Origin: Massilia sp. IC2-278
Lineage (GTDB): Bacteria; Pseudomonadota; Gammaproteobacteria; Burkholderiales; Burkholderiaceae_D
Direction: 5' to 3'
Length of the DNA: 64,000 bases
Assembly (NCBI RefSeq): GCF_020708045.1
Contig: NZ_JAJFES010000006.1
Coordinates: 62,001-126,000 of the forward strand
This document shows, piece by piece, positions 20,390 to 27,593 of this stretch. The position numbers and the translations under genes are program-made. Numbering within the stretch: the stretch's first letter is position 1; each line of letters begins with the position of its first letter. The notes beneath the pieces are model-generated. The model was not told where the DNA came from and did no database searches. It worked only from the letters and a program-made list of their open reading frames with translations.

Positions 20390-20940
20390 CGGATGTTGCC
20401 GATTTCCCGGCGCAGGGCTTCGATATTGCGCTCGGTGCGGCCGATGTCTTCGCGCATCTGGCCGACGCGCTCCTGGTACTTGGCGTAGTTGCGCTCGTTG
20501 CCGTTGCGCGGCGGCTCGCCGTTGTTGAATTCGCGGCGCTGCTCGGCCAGCTTCTGCTCTTCGGCGCGCAGTTCCTCGTTCAGGATCTCGCGGCGGTCGT
20601 TGTCGCGCGCGCGCTGCTGGCTTGTGTCGACGCGCGGGAAGTCGGACGGAGACGGAGCAGATGCGGGGGCAGCGACCGCATTGGCATTGCCGGCCGGGCT
20701 GTTCGTGCGTGCGGCCGTCGCGGGCGCCGGCACAGCGGCGCGCGCCGGCGGCGCCGGAATATAGCCGGGCAGGTCCAGCACCTTGCAGCCCTTTTTATTC
20801 GTGTCGGTGAATTCGACCCGCCCCTGCGCATCGGTGCACTTGTAGACCTGGGTCTGGGCCTGGGCCGCGCCCGTCATCGTCAATCCGGCTGCCAGCGCCA
20901 GTTTCAGGCCGCGGCAGGTCACACTGGTTGTCATTCGCAT
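20386..20940 (-). CDS. DUF4124-domain protein, secreted or periplasmic
   Basis: A protein of 184 residues from the chosen ATG. A signal peptide (TRGLK-like basic start, LALAAGLTMTGAAQAQ) precedes a DUF4124 domain with VYKCTDAQGRVEFTDTNKKGCKVLDL. An Ala/Pro-rich linker follows, then a charged, probably coiled-coil C-terminus rich in Arg and Glu (EELRAEEQKLAEQRREF, NIEALRREIG). A GTG 15 bases upstream is possible; neither start has a strong ribosome site. The function is unknown. It sits between glnA and glnL with an ATGA overlap to glnL, so it is tied to the nitrogen operon. Confidence 0.82.
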   Translation of the reverse strand: MRMTTSVTCRGLKLALAAGLTMTGAAQAQTQVYKCTDAQGRVEFTDTNKKGCKVLDLPGYIPAPPARAAVPAPATAARTNSPAGNANAVAAPASAPSPSDFPRVDTSQQRARDNDRREILNEELRAEEQKLAEQRREFNNGEPPRNGNERNYAKYQERVGQMREDIGRTERNIEALRREIGNIR

Positions 20941-21003
20941 CGTCAGAGAAAGCACGCGGGGCGCGCAAGGTGAAAGTCCAGCCGAATATACCGCATCAGA
21001 ATG

Positions 21004-21038
21004 AAAAACGCGGGGAAAGCCATCGGCTCGCCCCGCGT
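21004..21038 (-). terminator. Terminator of glnA
   Basis: On the minus strand ACGCGGGG pairs with CCCCGCGT over a 15-base loop and is followed by T5. It lies between glnA and the DUF4124 gene, so read-through or a separate promoter must supply glnLG. Confidence 0.7.
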
Positions 21039-21095
21039 CCTTTACATTCGCTTACGGTTTTGATGCCGTAGCGCAACAGCCAGCTTGCAGACGAA

Positions 21096-22511
21096 TTACG
21101 ACGAGTAGTACATGTCGAATTCGATCGGGTGCGGCGTCATGCGCATGCGCTGCACTTCGGCCATCTTCAGTTCCAGGTAGGCGTCGATCATGCCGTCGCT
21201 GAACACGCCGCCGCGGGTCAGGAACTCGCGGTCCTTGTCCAGGGCTTCCAGGGCTTCCTCCAGCGACGCGCACACCGTCGGAATCAGCTTGTCTTCTTCC
21301 GGCGGCAGGTGGTACAGGTCCTTGGTTGCCGCTTCGCCCGGGTGGATCTTGTTCTGGATACCGTCCAGGCCGGCCATCAGCAGCGCGGCGAAGCACAGGT
21401 AGACGTTGGCCAGCGGGTCCGGGAAGCGCACCTCGATGCGGCGGCCTTTCGGGTTCGCCACGTGCGGGATGCGGATCGAGGCCGAGCGGTTGCGGGCCGA
21501 GTAGGCCAGCTTGACCGGGGCTTCGTAGCCAGGCACCAGGCGCTTGTACGAGTTGGTGCCCGGGTTGGTGATCGCGTTCAGGGCCTTGGCGTGCTTGATG
21601 ATGCCGCCGATGTAGTACAGGGCGGTTTCCGACAGGCCGGCATAGCCGTCGCCGGCGAACAGGTTCTTGCCGTCCTTCCAGATCGACTGGTGCACGTGCA
21701 TGCCCGAGCCGTTATCGCCGTTCATCGGCTTCGGCATGAAGGTGGCGGTCTTGCCGTAGCTGTGGGCCACGTTCCAGACCACGTACTTCAGGTTCTGGGT
21801 CCAGTCGGCGCGCTCGACCAGGGTCGAGAACTTGGTGCCGATTTCGTTCTGGCCGGCGCCGGCCACTTCGTGGTGGTGCACTTCGACCGGGATGCCCAGC
21901 GATTCGAGGATCAGGCACATTTCCGAGCGCATGTCCTGGAAGCTGTCGACCGGCGGGACCGGGAAGTAGCCGCCCTTGACGGTCGGACGGTGGCCGCTGT
22001 TGCCGCCTTCGAAGTCCTTGTCGGTCGACCAGGATGCTTCTTCGGATGCGATCTGCACCGAGCTGCCAGACATGTCGCTCTTCCAGCGGACCGAGTCGAA
22101 GATGAAGAATTCAGGTTCCGGGCCGAAGAAGGCGGTGTCGCCCACGCCCGAGGACTTCAGGTAGGCTTCGGCGCGCTTGGCGATCGAGCGCGGGTCGCGG
22201 TCGTAGCCCTTGCCGTCCGACGGTTCGATCACGTCGCACTGCATGAACAGGGTGGTCTCTTCCATGAACGGGTCGAGGTTCGCGGTGTTCGGGTCCGGCA
22301 TCAGGAGCATGTCCGACGCTTCGATGCCCTTCCAGCCGGCGATCGACGAACCGTCGAAGGCGTGGCCGGATTCAAACTTGTCCAGGTCGAAGTGCGATAC
22401 GGGAACGGTGACGTGCTGCTCCTTGCCGCGGGTATCCGCAAAGCGGAAATCCACGAACTTGACTTCGTTGTCCTTCACCATCTGCATCACATCTGCGGCG
22501 GTCTTTGCCAT
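21096..22511 (-). CDS. glnA: Glutamine synthetase type I
   Basis: A 471-residue cytosolic enzyme making glutamine from glutamate, ammonia and ATP. The ATG of [19 protein letters not shown] is preceded by AGGAG and fits GlnA; the in-frame extension upstream covers promoter DNA. Signatures seen are [12 protein letters not shown] near residue 50, [10 protein letters not shown], the ammonia/glutamate region [17 protein letters not shown] and [10 protein letters not shown]. The conserved tyrosine of [10 protein letters not shown] near residue 400 is the adenylylation site of GlnE-regulated enzymes. A sigma-54 promoter and an NtrC-like site lie upstream. Confidence 0.97.
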   Translation of the reverse strand: MAKTAADVMQMVKDNEVKFVDFRFADTRGKEQHVTVPVSHFDLDKFESGHAFDGSSIAGWKGIEASDMLLMPDPNTANLDPFMEETTLFMQCDVIEPSDGKGYDRDPRSIAKRAEAYLKSSGVGDTAFFGPEPEFFIFDSVRWKSDMSGSSVQIASEEASWSTDKDFEGGNSGHRPTVKGGYFPVPPVDSFQDMRSEMCLILESLGIPVEVHHHEVAGAGQNEIGTKFSTLVERADWTQNLKYVVWNVAHSYGKTATFMPKPMNGDNGSGMHVHQSIWKDGKNLFAGDGYAGLSETALYYIGGIIKHAKALNAITNPGTNSYKRLVPGYEAPVKLAYSARNRSASIRIPHVANPKGRRIEVRFPDPLANVYLCFAALLMAGLDGIQNKIHPGEAATKDLYHLPPEEDKLIPTVCASLEEALEALDKDREFLTRGGVFSDGMIDAYLELKMAEVQRMRMTPHPIEFDMYYSS

Positions 22512-22610
22512 GCGTTTCTCCTGAATGAAAAGGGGTGGTGCCGACAGGCGGCGGGGTCGTGATCCTGTGCGACCGGTCCAGCCAACGTGCGACATACTCA
22601 AGCGAAACAT

Positions 22611-22627
22611 ATGCAGGAACCATGCCA
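22611..22627 (-). promoter_or_regulatory. Sigma-54 (-24/-12) promoter of glnA
   Basis: The minus strand reads TGGCATGGTTCCTGCAT. This matches TGGCAC-N5-TTGCA, with the GG and GC dinucleotides exactly ten bases apart. Transcription would start near 22601, leaving a leader of about 90 bases before the glnA ATG. Confidence 0.75.
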
Positions 22628-22733
22628 GCAGTCCGTCATGAACAAATGCGCAATCGTTCTTTGGAAACCCGTGAGTTTAACCATAAAATCTTCGGCATCG
22701 GCGTACAACACCATGGTGCAGCCAATACCGGCG

Positions 22734-22754
22734 ATTGCACCATAATAGTGCAAT
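22734..22754 (-). promoter_or_regulatory. NtrC enhancer site upstream of glnA
   Basis: ATTGCAC-N7-GTGCAAT is a perfect dyad with the TGCAC-N7-GTGC layout of NtrC sites. It lies about 120-130 bases upstream of the -24/-12 element, a normal enhancer distance. Confidence 0.72.
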
Positions 22755-22764
22755 GCGATTGAAC

Positions 22765-22796
22765 CGCACCGTTTTGATGCGCAGCGCACCGTTTTG
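22765..22796. repeat. Direct repeat CGCACCGTTTTG, two copies 20 bp apart
   Basis: Identical 12-mers start at 22765 and 22785, a period of 20 bp, about two helical turns. They lie in the glnA/rhodanese divergent region, followed by the palindrome TGGTGCGCACCA at 22836-22847. They may be further regulator sites; the protein is unknown. Confidence 0.5.
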
Positions 22797-22866
22797 GCCG
22801 CGATGCGGCACGATGGGGACAAGAGCGCGCTGCACTGGTGCGCACCACTTTAATTGAGGAAACACG

Positions 22867-23325
22867 ATGAGCAAGACCGAATCGATTCTCGACGCTGCCC
22901 GCCAGCGCGCCAATGGCCAGCCGTATGCCGGCGCCGTCACGCCGCAGGAAGCTTTCGAGCTGCTGCAGGGCGATCCGAAAGTCAAGATCGTCGACGTGCG
23001 CACCAACGCCGAGCGCGACTGGGTCGGCCGCGTGGCGGTGCCTCCGGCCCAGCACGTCGCCGTGGAATGGGCCACCTGGCCGGGCGGCCAGCCGAATCCC
23101 GCCTTCGGTGCGCAGCTCGAAAGCGTGGCCGGCAAGGACGAGGTGCTGCTGTTCCTATGCCGCTCGGGCGTGCGTTCGCGCCACAGCGCACGCGTGGCAA
23201 CCGAACTCGGGTACGCGAACTCCTTCGACATCCTGGAAGGCTTCGAGGGCGACCGCGACCAGGAAGGCCACCGCAAGACGGTGGGCGGATGGTGCAAGGC
23301 CGGATTGCCCTGGGTGGGCGCGTGA
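22867..23325 (+). CDS. Rhodanese-like sulfurtransferase
   Basis: A 152-residue single-domain rhodanese. The domain includes VKIVDVRTNAERDWVG (about 39-54) and the active-site loop with Cys98 in FLCRSGVRSRH, followed by GWCKAGLPW near the end. The family carries sulfane sulfur on the active cysteine; the acceptor here is unknown. GAGGAAACACG before the ATG gives a good ribosome site. It diverges from glnA, and the stop overlaps the GTG of the next gene (GTGA). Confidence 0.88.
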   Translation: MSKTESILDAARQRANGQPYAGAVTPQEAFELLQGDPKVKIVDVRTNAERDWVGRVAVPPAQHVAVEWATWPGGQPNPAFGAQLESVAGKDEVLLFLCRSGVRSRHSARVATELGYANSFDILEGFEGDRDQEGHRKTVGGWCKAGLPWVGA

Positions 23326-24116
23326 GCCAGACCGCGCACGAAAGGCTGCATGCAGCCAGGTCGATGACGCTCGAAGGCCGCCATGAGGAAGCCTTGCGCG
23401 AACTCATCTGGTTCCACGAGCACGCACTGGAAGAGGAACCGTCGCTGTACGGCGTGCGGAACTCGTACGGGCTGTTCTACTGGATGGACCTGGCGCAGGT
23501 GTATCCGCCGGCCCACGCCGCCCTCGAGGCACAGCGCGACCGGCATGCCAGCGCCCTGCTTGACGGCGGCGGTGGCAGGCAGGCATTCGGCGACCTCGCC
23601 GCGATCAACGAGCGCCTGGACTGTGCGGCGCACACCTACGGGGTGTTTTGCGAGCTGCTGGCGCGCGATCCCGACACCGCGCAAGCCTGCAGCAGTCGGG
23701 CGATGGAGGCGATCATCGCGGCCGGCGACTTCGCGCTGGCCGGACGCTTCCTGCCCGATCCGGAGCGCGTCGTGCGCAGGGCGAGTACGCTCCTGAACTG
23801 GGATGTCGCAAACCGCCGCGTGCGTCCTTTTACCATCGCGCCGCGCATCAAGGCCGGCATCTACAACTACGCCGACGAGGTGAAGCAGGTCCTGGCGGTG
23901 CTGGAAGGCTGCGGGCGCCACGAGGAAGCACGGCGCATCGCGCAGCTTGCCACCGACCTGATCCCGGCCACCACCATCCGCCGGGCGGTGCGCGCCGCCC
24001 TGCTCCCCGGCGCCCGGCCCTGGTATGAGCGCAGCGTGCTGTCCTTGCGGACCATCGGCACGAAGGAAAAGCTGCGTCACCGGCGCCGGTTGGCGAAAGC
24101 GGCCCGCGCCGCCTGA
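23322..24116 (+). CDS. Conserved hypothetical protein coupled to rhodanese gene
   Basis: A 264-residue protein read from GTG, which overlaps the rhodanese stop (GTGA). That junction decides the start, because the frame upstream only mirrors the rhodanese gene. It is rich in Ala, Arg and Leu and predicted helical. Segments such as RLHAARSMTLEGRHEEALRE and VLEGCGRHEEARRIAQLA look like TPR-type helical hairpins. It has no signal peptide or membrane segment and ends in a very basic tail. I do not recognise a family. Coupling suggests joint expression with the sulfurtransferase. Confidence 0.7.
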   Translation: MSQTAHERLHAARSMTLEGRHEEALRELIWFHEHALEEEPSLYGVRNSYGLFYWMDLAQVYPPAHAALEAQRDRHASALLDGGGGRQAFGDLAAINERLDCAAHTYGVFCELLARDPDTAQACSSRAMEAIIAAGDFALAGRFLPDPERVVRRASTLLNWDVANRRVRPFTIAPRIKAGIYNYADEVKQVLAVLEGCGRHEEARRIAQLATDLIPATTIRRAVRAALLPGARPWYERSVLSLRTIGTKEKLRHRRRLAKAARAA

Positions 24117-24121
24117 TCGCG

Positions 24122-24160
24122 CAGGGTGGACGGCGCCCAGGGGATAGCCGCCTACCCTAC
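24122..24160. repeat. Short imperfect inverted repeat of the GTAGGGTGG family
   Basis: GCAGGGTGGACGGC and GCCGCCTACCCTAC form an imperfect hairpin between two convergent genes. It shares the GGGTGG / CCTACCCTAC ends with the longer elements at 17.5, 35.4, 38.9 and 42.5 kb, but lacks their interior. It may double as a terminator, though no T-tract is present. Confidence 0.5.
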
Positions 24161-24170
24161 GGACGCGCCA

Positions 24171-26126
24171 TCAGTTCGCCGGCATCACCATCAGCTGCAG
24201 CCCTGACGCGGCGTTTGGTGCGTGGTACACGCGCTGGGTCGCCTTCACGAAGTCTTCCGGCTTCGCCGTCGGAATGCGGGTAAAGGTCTGCGGGTTCAGG
24301 TCGACCAGCGGGAACCATGAGCTCTGCACCTGCACCATGATGCGGTGGCCGCGGCGGAAGGTGTGGTTCACCTGGCCGAGTTCATAGCTGACCGCTTCCA
24401 CCCTGTTCGGCACCAGCGCTTCCGGCTTGTCGAAGCTGTTGCGGAACTTGGCGCGCAGCGGATTGCCGCGCACCAGTTGCTGGTAGCCGCCCATGGCCAG
24501 CGGCGGCGCACCCACGTCGCTGCCACGGCGCTCGGCTTCCGCCTGCGGATAATCGGCCGGATACACGTCGATCAGCTTGACCACCCAGTCGGCGTCGGTC
24601 CCGGTGGTCGAGACGAACAGCTTCGGCACCACCGGGCCGGCGATCGTCACGTCGTCTTCCAGCACTTCGCTCTGGTACACCAGCACGTCGGGCCGCTTGG
24701 CGGCGAAGCGCTGGTCCGAGACCATGTATTCGCGCGGCACGCCGGTGGCCGGGTAACCGATAAAGGGGACCGGCTTCTTCGGGTCGGCCACGTATTCGTC
24801 GTAGCCCGCACCCGTGGCAATGGGCGCCTTCCAATCCAGCTTGCCGCCCGCGCCGAAGTACAGCGTGCGAGGCTTGGCCTGCACCGGCGGCCAGGCCGAA
24901 TACTGGCGCCAGACATTCGAGCCGGTCTCGAAAGCCGTCACTTCGGCGATCGCACGCGCCGGCTTCACGCCGCGCAGGTGCTGCTCAAAAAACGGGAACT
25001 GCAGGTTCTTGCGGAAGTACTCGCTCGTCTTGCTGTCGAAGTTCACGTAGCCCAGGCGGGCGCCGTCGCCGCGCGCCCAGCCGCCATGGACCCAGGGTCC
25101 GATCACCAGGCTGTTGCTGGCGTTCGGATTGTGCTTCTTGATGGCGCCGTAGATCGAGAAAGGCCCCTGCGGATCTTCGGCGTCGAACCAGCCGCCCACG
25201 GTCAAGACCGCCGCCTTGACGTTCTTCATGTGCGGCGTGATCGCGCGCGTTTGCCAGAAGCTGTCGTAACTGTCGTGCTCGATGTTCGGCATGAAGTAGG
25301 TGCGCTGCGCCGGGCTCATGGCGGCGGCGATGTTCGCCAGCGTCAGGCGCTGCAAGAAGAAGTCGTAGCCGTCGGTGGTGCCGTAGTCGAATTCGGTACG
25401 CGCCTTCGGTGGCGGCGCCGGGTTCGGCGCTTCGGTGAAGGAGGCGTAGAAGTCGAAGTTCGCGGCCAGCATGAAGGCGCCGCCGTGGTAGGAGTCGTCG
25501 CCCATGTACAGGTCGGCAATCGGCGCCTGCGGCGAGGCGGCCTTGATCGCCGGGTGCGAATCGATGATGCTGGCCGCCGTGTAGAAGCCCGGGTAGCTGA
25601 TGCCGTAGATGCCCACCTTGCCGTTGTTGTTCGGGACGTGCTTCAGCAGCCAGGCCACGGTGTCGTGCATGTCCTCGCTCTCGACGCCCTCGCCCGGCGC
25701 GCGCTGTTTGTTGGCATGCGGCGTCATCTCCTGCCACTTCCCTTCCGACATGTAGCGTCCACGCACGTCCTGCTTGACGAAGATGTAGCCGGCTTCCTCG
25801 AACTCGCGCGAGGGGCCGATCGCCTCCGGCATCCAGTCGACGCCGTAGCGCAGCTCGCCCTGGGCGTTCACGCCGGCGCTGTAGGGGGTGCGCTGCATCA
25901 GGAAGGGGTAGTTCTGCGAGGCGTCCTTCGGCACGTAGACGACCGTGAACAGCTTCACGCCATCGCGCATCGGGATGCGGTATTCGTATTTGGTGTAGCT
26001 GTCCTTGATACTGCGCCTGGCGGCGGGGGCGTCGGCGTCGCCGGCGGCGTGGACTGGAGCGATTGCGCCGGCGCCGAAGGCCAGCATCAGGCTGATGGAG
26101 AGGACGGACAGCGGACGGCGAAGCAT
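24171..26126 (-). CDS. Secreted CocE/NonD-family hydrolase (S15-like)
   Basis: A 651-residue alpha/beta-hydrolase. The signal peptide ends APVHA. The nucleophile is Ser177 in GIYGISYPGFY, the usual GxSxxG elbow of the Xaa-Pro dipeptidyl-peptidase/cocaine-esterase family. QDVRGRYMSEGKW upstream carries the oxyanion-region signature, and the C-terminal jelly-roll domain includes GHRIMVQVQSSWFP. Such enzymes cleave esters or amides such as acylated amino-acid compounds; the substrate here is unknown. AAAGG precedes the ATG. It is probably periplasmic. Confidence 0.88.
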   Translation of the reverse strand: MLRRPLSVLSISLMLAFGAGAIAPVHAAGDADAPAARRSIKDSYTKYEYRIPMRDGVKLFTVVYVPKDASQNYPFLMQRTPYSAGVNAQGELRYGVDWMPEAIGPSREFEEAGYIFVKQDVRGRYMSEGKWQEMTPHANKQRAPGEGVESEDMHDTVAWLLKHVPNNNGKVGIYGISYPGFYTAASIIDSHPAIKAASPQAPIADLYMGDDSYHGGAFMLAANFDFYASFTEAPNPAPPPKARTEFDYGTTDGYDFFLQRLTLANIAAAMSPAQRTYFMPNIEHDSYDSFWQTRAITPHMKNVKAAVLTVGGWFDAEDPQGPFSIYGAIKKHNPNASNSLVIGPWVHGGWARGDGARLGYVNFDSKTSEYFRKNLQFPFFEQHLRGVKPARAIAEVTAFETGSNVWRQYSAWPPVQAKPRTLYFGAGGKLDWKAPIATGAGYDEYVADPKKPVPFIGYPATGVPREYMVSDQRFAAKRPDVLVYQSEVLEDDVTIAGPVVPKLFVSTTGTDADWVVKLIDVYPADYPQAEAERRGSDVGAPPLAMGGYQQLVRGNPLRAKFRNSFDKPEALVPNRVEAVSYELGQVNHTFRRGHRIMVQVQSSWFPLVDLNPQTFTRIPTAKPEDFVKATQRVYHAPNAASGLQLMVMPAN

Positions 26127-26183
26127 GGTGACCTTTGCGGATGAACGAAGCCCGCCAGTGTAATCCGATTCGCCGCCTTCTTG

Positions 26184-27593
26184 TTACTTTGCCAGCGCGC
26201 CAGGCTCGCCATCCAGCGTTGTCTGCACCCGCTCGCGCACGAAGTCGATGTGGCTGCGCAAGCGGTACAACTCGTCCGCATACGCGAGCGGAATCGAGAT
26301 GTGGTTCACGCGCGTCTCGATGTCGTCCAGGCGGCGCACCAGGTCTGCACGGACGCGGTCTTTGCGCTGGCTTTCGGGCATGCCCGTCGTCACCCCTTCC
26401 AGCGCCTGCTCGACCGCGCGCAGTTCGCCGTACCAGCGGTACACGCGCGAGCGCACCCGCCACACGTACAGTGGCGGCACGATCTTCGACAGCGGAATGA
26501 CGAGGGCGGCCAGCGCCACCACCACGACCCACAGGCGGTCGAACAGATTCGCCAGCCAGAAGCTCATGTAGCGCTGCAAGAGCGGCGGCCCGTCGCGGTA
26601 ATACTTCGCCGCTTCCTGCGCCACCGGAATCTCGGTGTACTTCGGCGACGGGAACTGGCCCTGCTGCTGGAACCACCCTGCCCCGCCGTGGATGCCGCCG
26701 GCCGCCTTCACGAACAAGTCGACCAGGGCCGGATGCAGGTCTTCGCGCGCCACCAGTGTGGCCGTCGGCGCGATCAGGTGGTAGTCCTGGGCCGGGATGT
26801 CGCGTCCCAGATCGACGATCCCGCGCGGCAGGGTCACGTGGGTGAGGAAAGGCAGGCGCCGCGTATAGGCCTCGGCCTGGCTGAAGTTGAACAGGCGGAT
26901 GCCCGGCGTTTGCAGCAGCATCTGGATCAGCGGCGCTTCCGGCGCGGAGCTGAACACCAGGCCGTCGATGCGGCCGGCCAGCAGTTCGACGGTGGCCGGC
27001 GTGTTTTCCAGCGCGCCGATGCTCAACTCCTTCGGCTCGACGCCGTTCACCGCCAGGATTTGCCGGAACAGGTTCGGCACGCCCGTGCCTTCCGGCCCCA
27101 GGTTGATGCGCAGTCCACGCAAGGCCGTGAGATTGGTGGCTTTCACGTCCTCGCGCAGGAACAGCCAGACCGGCTCGGTGAACAGACTGCCGAGCGAGGC
27201 CAGGCCCAGGCCGGCGGCTTCTTGTTCGCTCGTGGAGCCGCTTTGCACGAAGGCGATATCGGCTTCGCCGCGCTGCAGGCGTTCCAGGTTTTCCTTCGAG
27301 CCGAGCGAGGGCTGCACCGTGACCGCGATGTCGTCGCGCTCCAGCTCCTGCGCATAGCGCTTGCCGAAGGTTTCGTAGGCGGAGTTTTCCTGTCCGGTGG
27401 CCAGGCGCACCGAACGCGGCGGCGCCGGATCGACCACCAGCCAGGCGATGAAACAGGCCACGGCGACCAGCACGATCGTCGGCCCGGACGCGACCAGCAA
27501 ATCGCGCAGCGAAATCAGACTGAAGCTGCGGATGGTGGAGACGGCGCGCCGGCTGGCCCGGCGCGCACGTTCGGCTGCGCTCGCCCCTCTCAA
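26184..27593 (-). CDS. TAXI-family TRAP-type solute-binding protein, membrane-anchored
   Basis: About 469 residues. An N-terminal hydrophobic anchor (TIVLVAVACFIAWLVV) precedes a TAXI-type binding domain with SVRLATGQENSAYETFG, EADIAFVQSG, LRINLGPEGTG and ISIG-like ELSIGALENTP. A second membrane segment (LWVVVVALAALVIPL) and a charged helical tail follow, unlike free periplasmic TAXI proteins. The best start is TTG overlapping the upstream stop (TTGA); no ATG or GTG lies before the anchor and the ribosome site is weak. No TRAP membrane subunits are adjacent, so transport may not be its role; sensing or envelope function is possible. Confidence 0.75.
   Translation of the reverse strand: MRGASAAERARRASRRAVSTIRSFSLISLRDLLVASGPTIVLVAVACFIAWLVVDPAPPRSVRLATGQENSAYETFGKRYAQELERDDIAVTVQPSLGSKENLERLQRGEADIAFVQSGSTSEQEAAGLGLASLGSLFTEPVWLFLREDVKATNLTALRGLRINLGPEGTGVPNLFRQILAVNGVEPKELSIGALENTPATVELLAGRIDGLVFSSAPEAPLIQMLLQTPGIRLFNFSQAEAYTRRLPFLTHVTLPRGIVDLGRDIPAQDYHLIAPTATLVAREDLHPALVDLFVKAAGGIHGGAGWFQQQGQFPSPKYTEIPVAQEAAKYYRDGPPLLQRYMSFWLANLFDRLWVVVVALAALVIPLSKIVPPLYVWRVRSRVYRWYGELRAVEQALEGVTTGMPESQRKDRVRADLVRRLDDIETRVNHISIPLAYADELYRLRSHIDFVRERVQTTLDGEPGALAK

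Noticed and set aside
22709..22718. CACCATGGTG as a second NtrC site
   Set aside because: The half-sites are only two bases apart, too close for the TGCAC-N7-GTGC layout; kept only as a dyad of unknown meaning.
24345..26144. 600-codon plus frame opposite the CocE-type hydrolase
   Set aside because: Low-complexity Arg/His/Val translation typical of an antisense frame; the hydrolase has a signal peptide and active-site motif.
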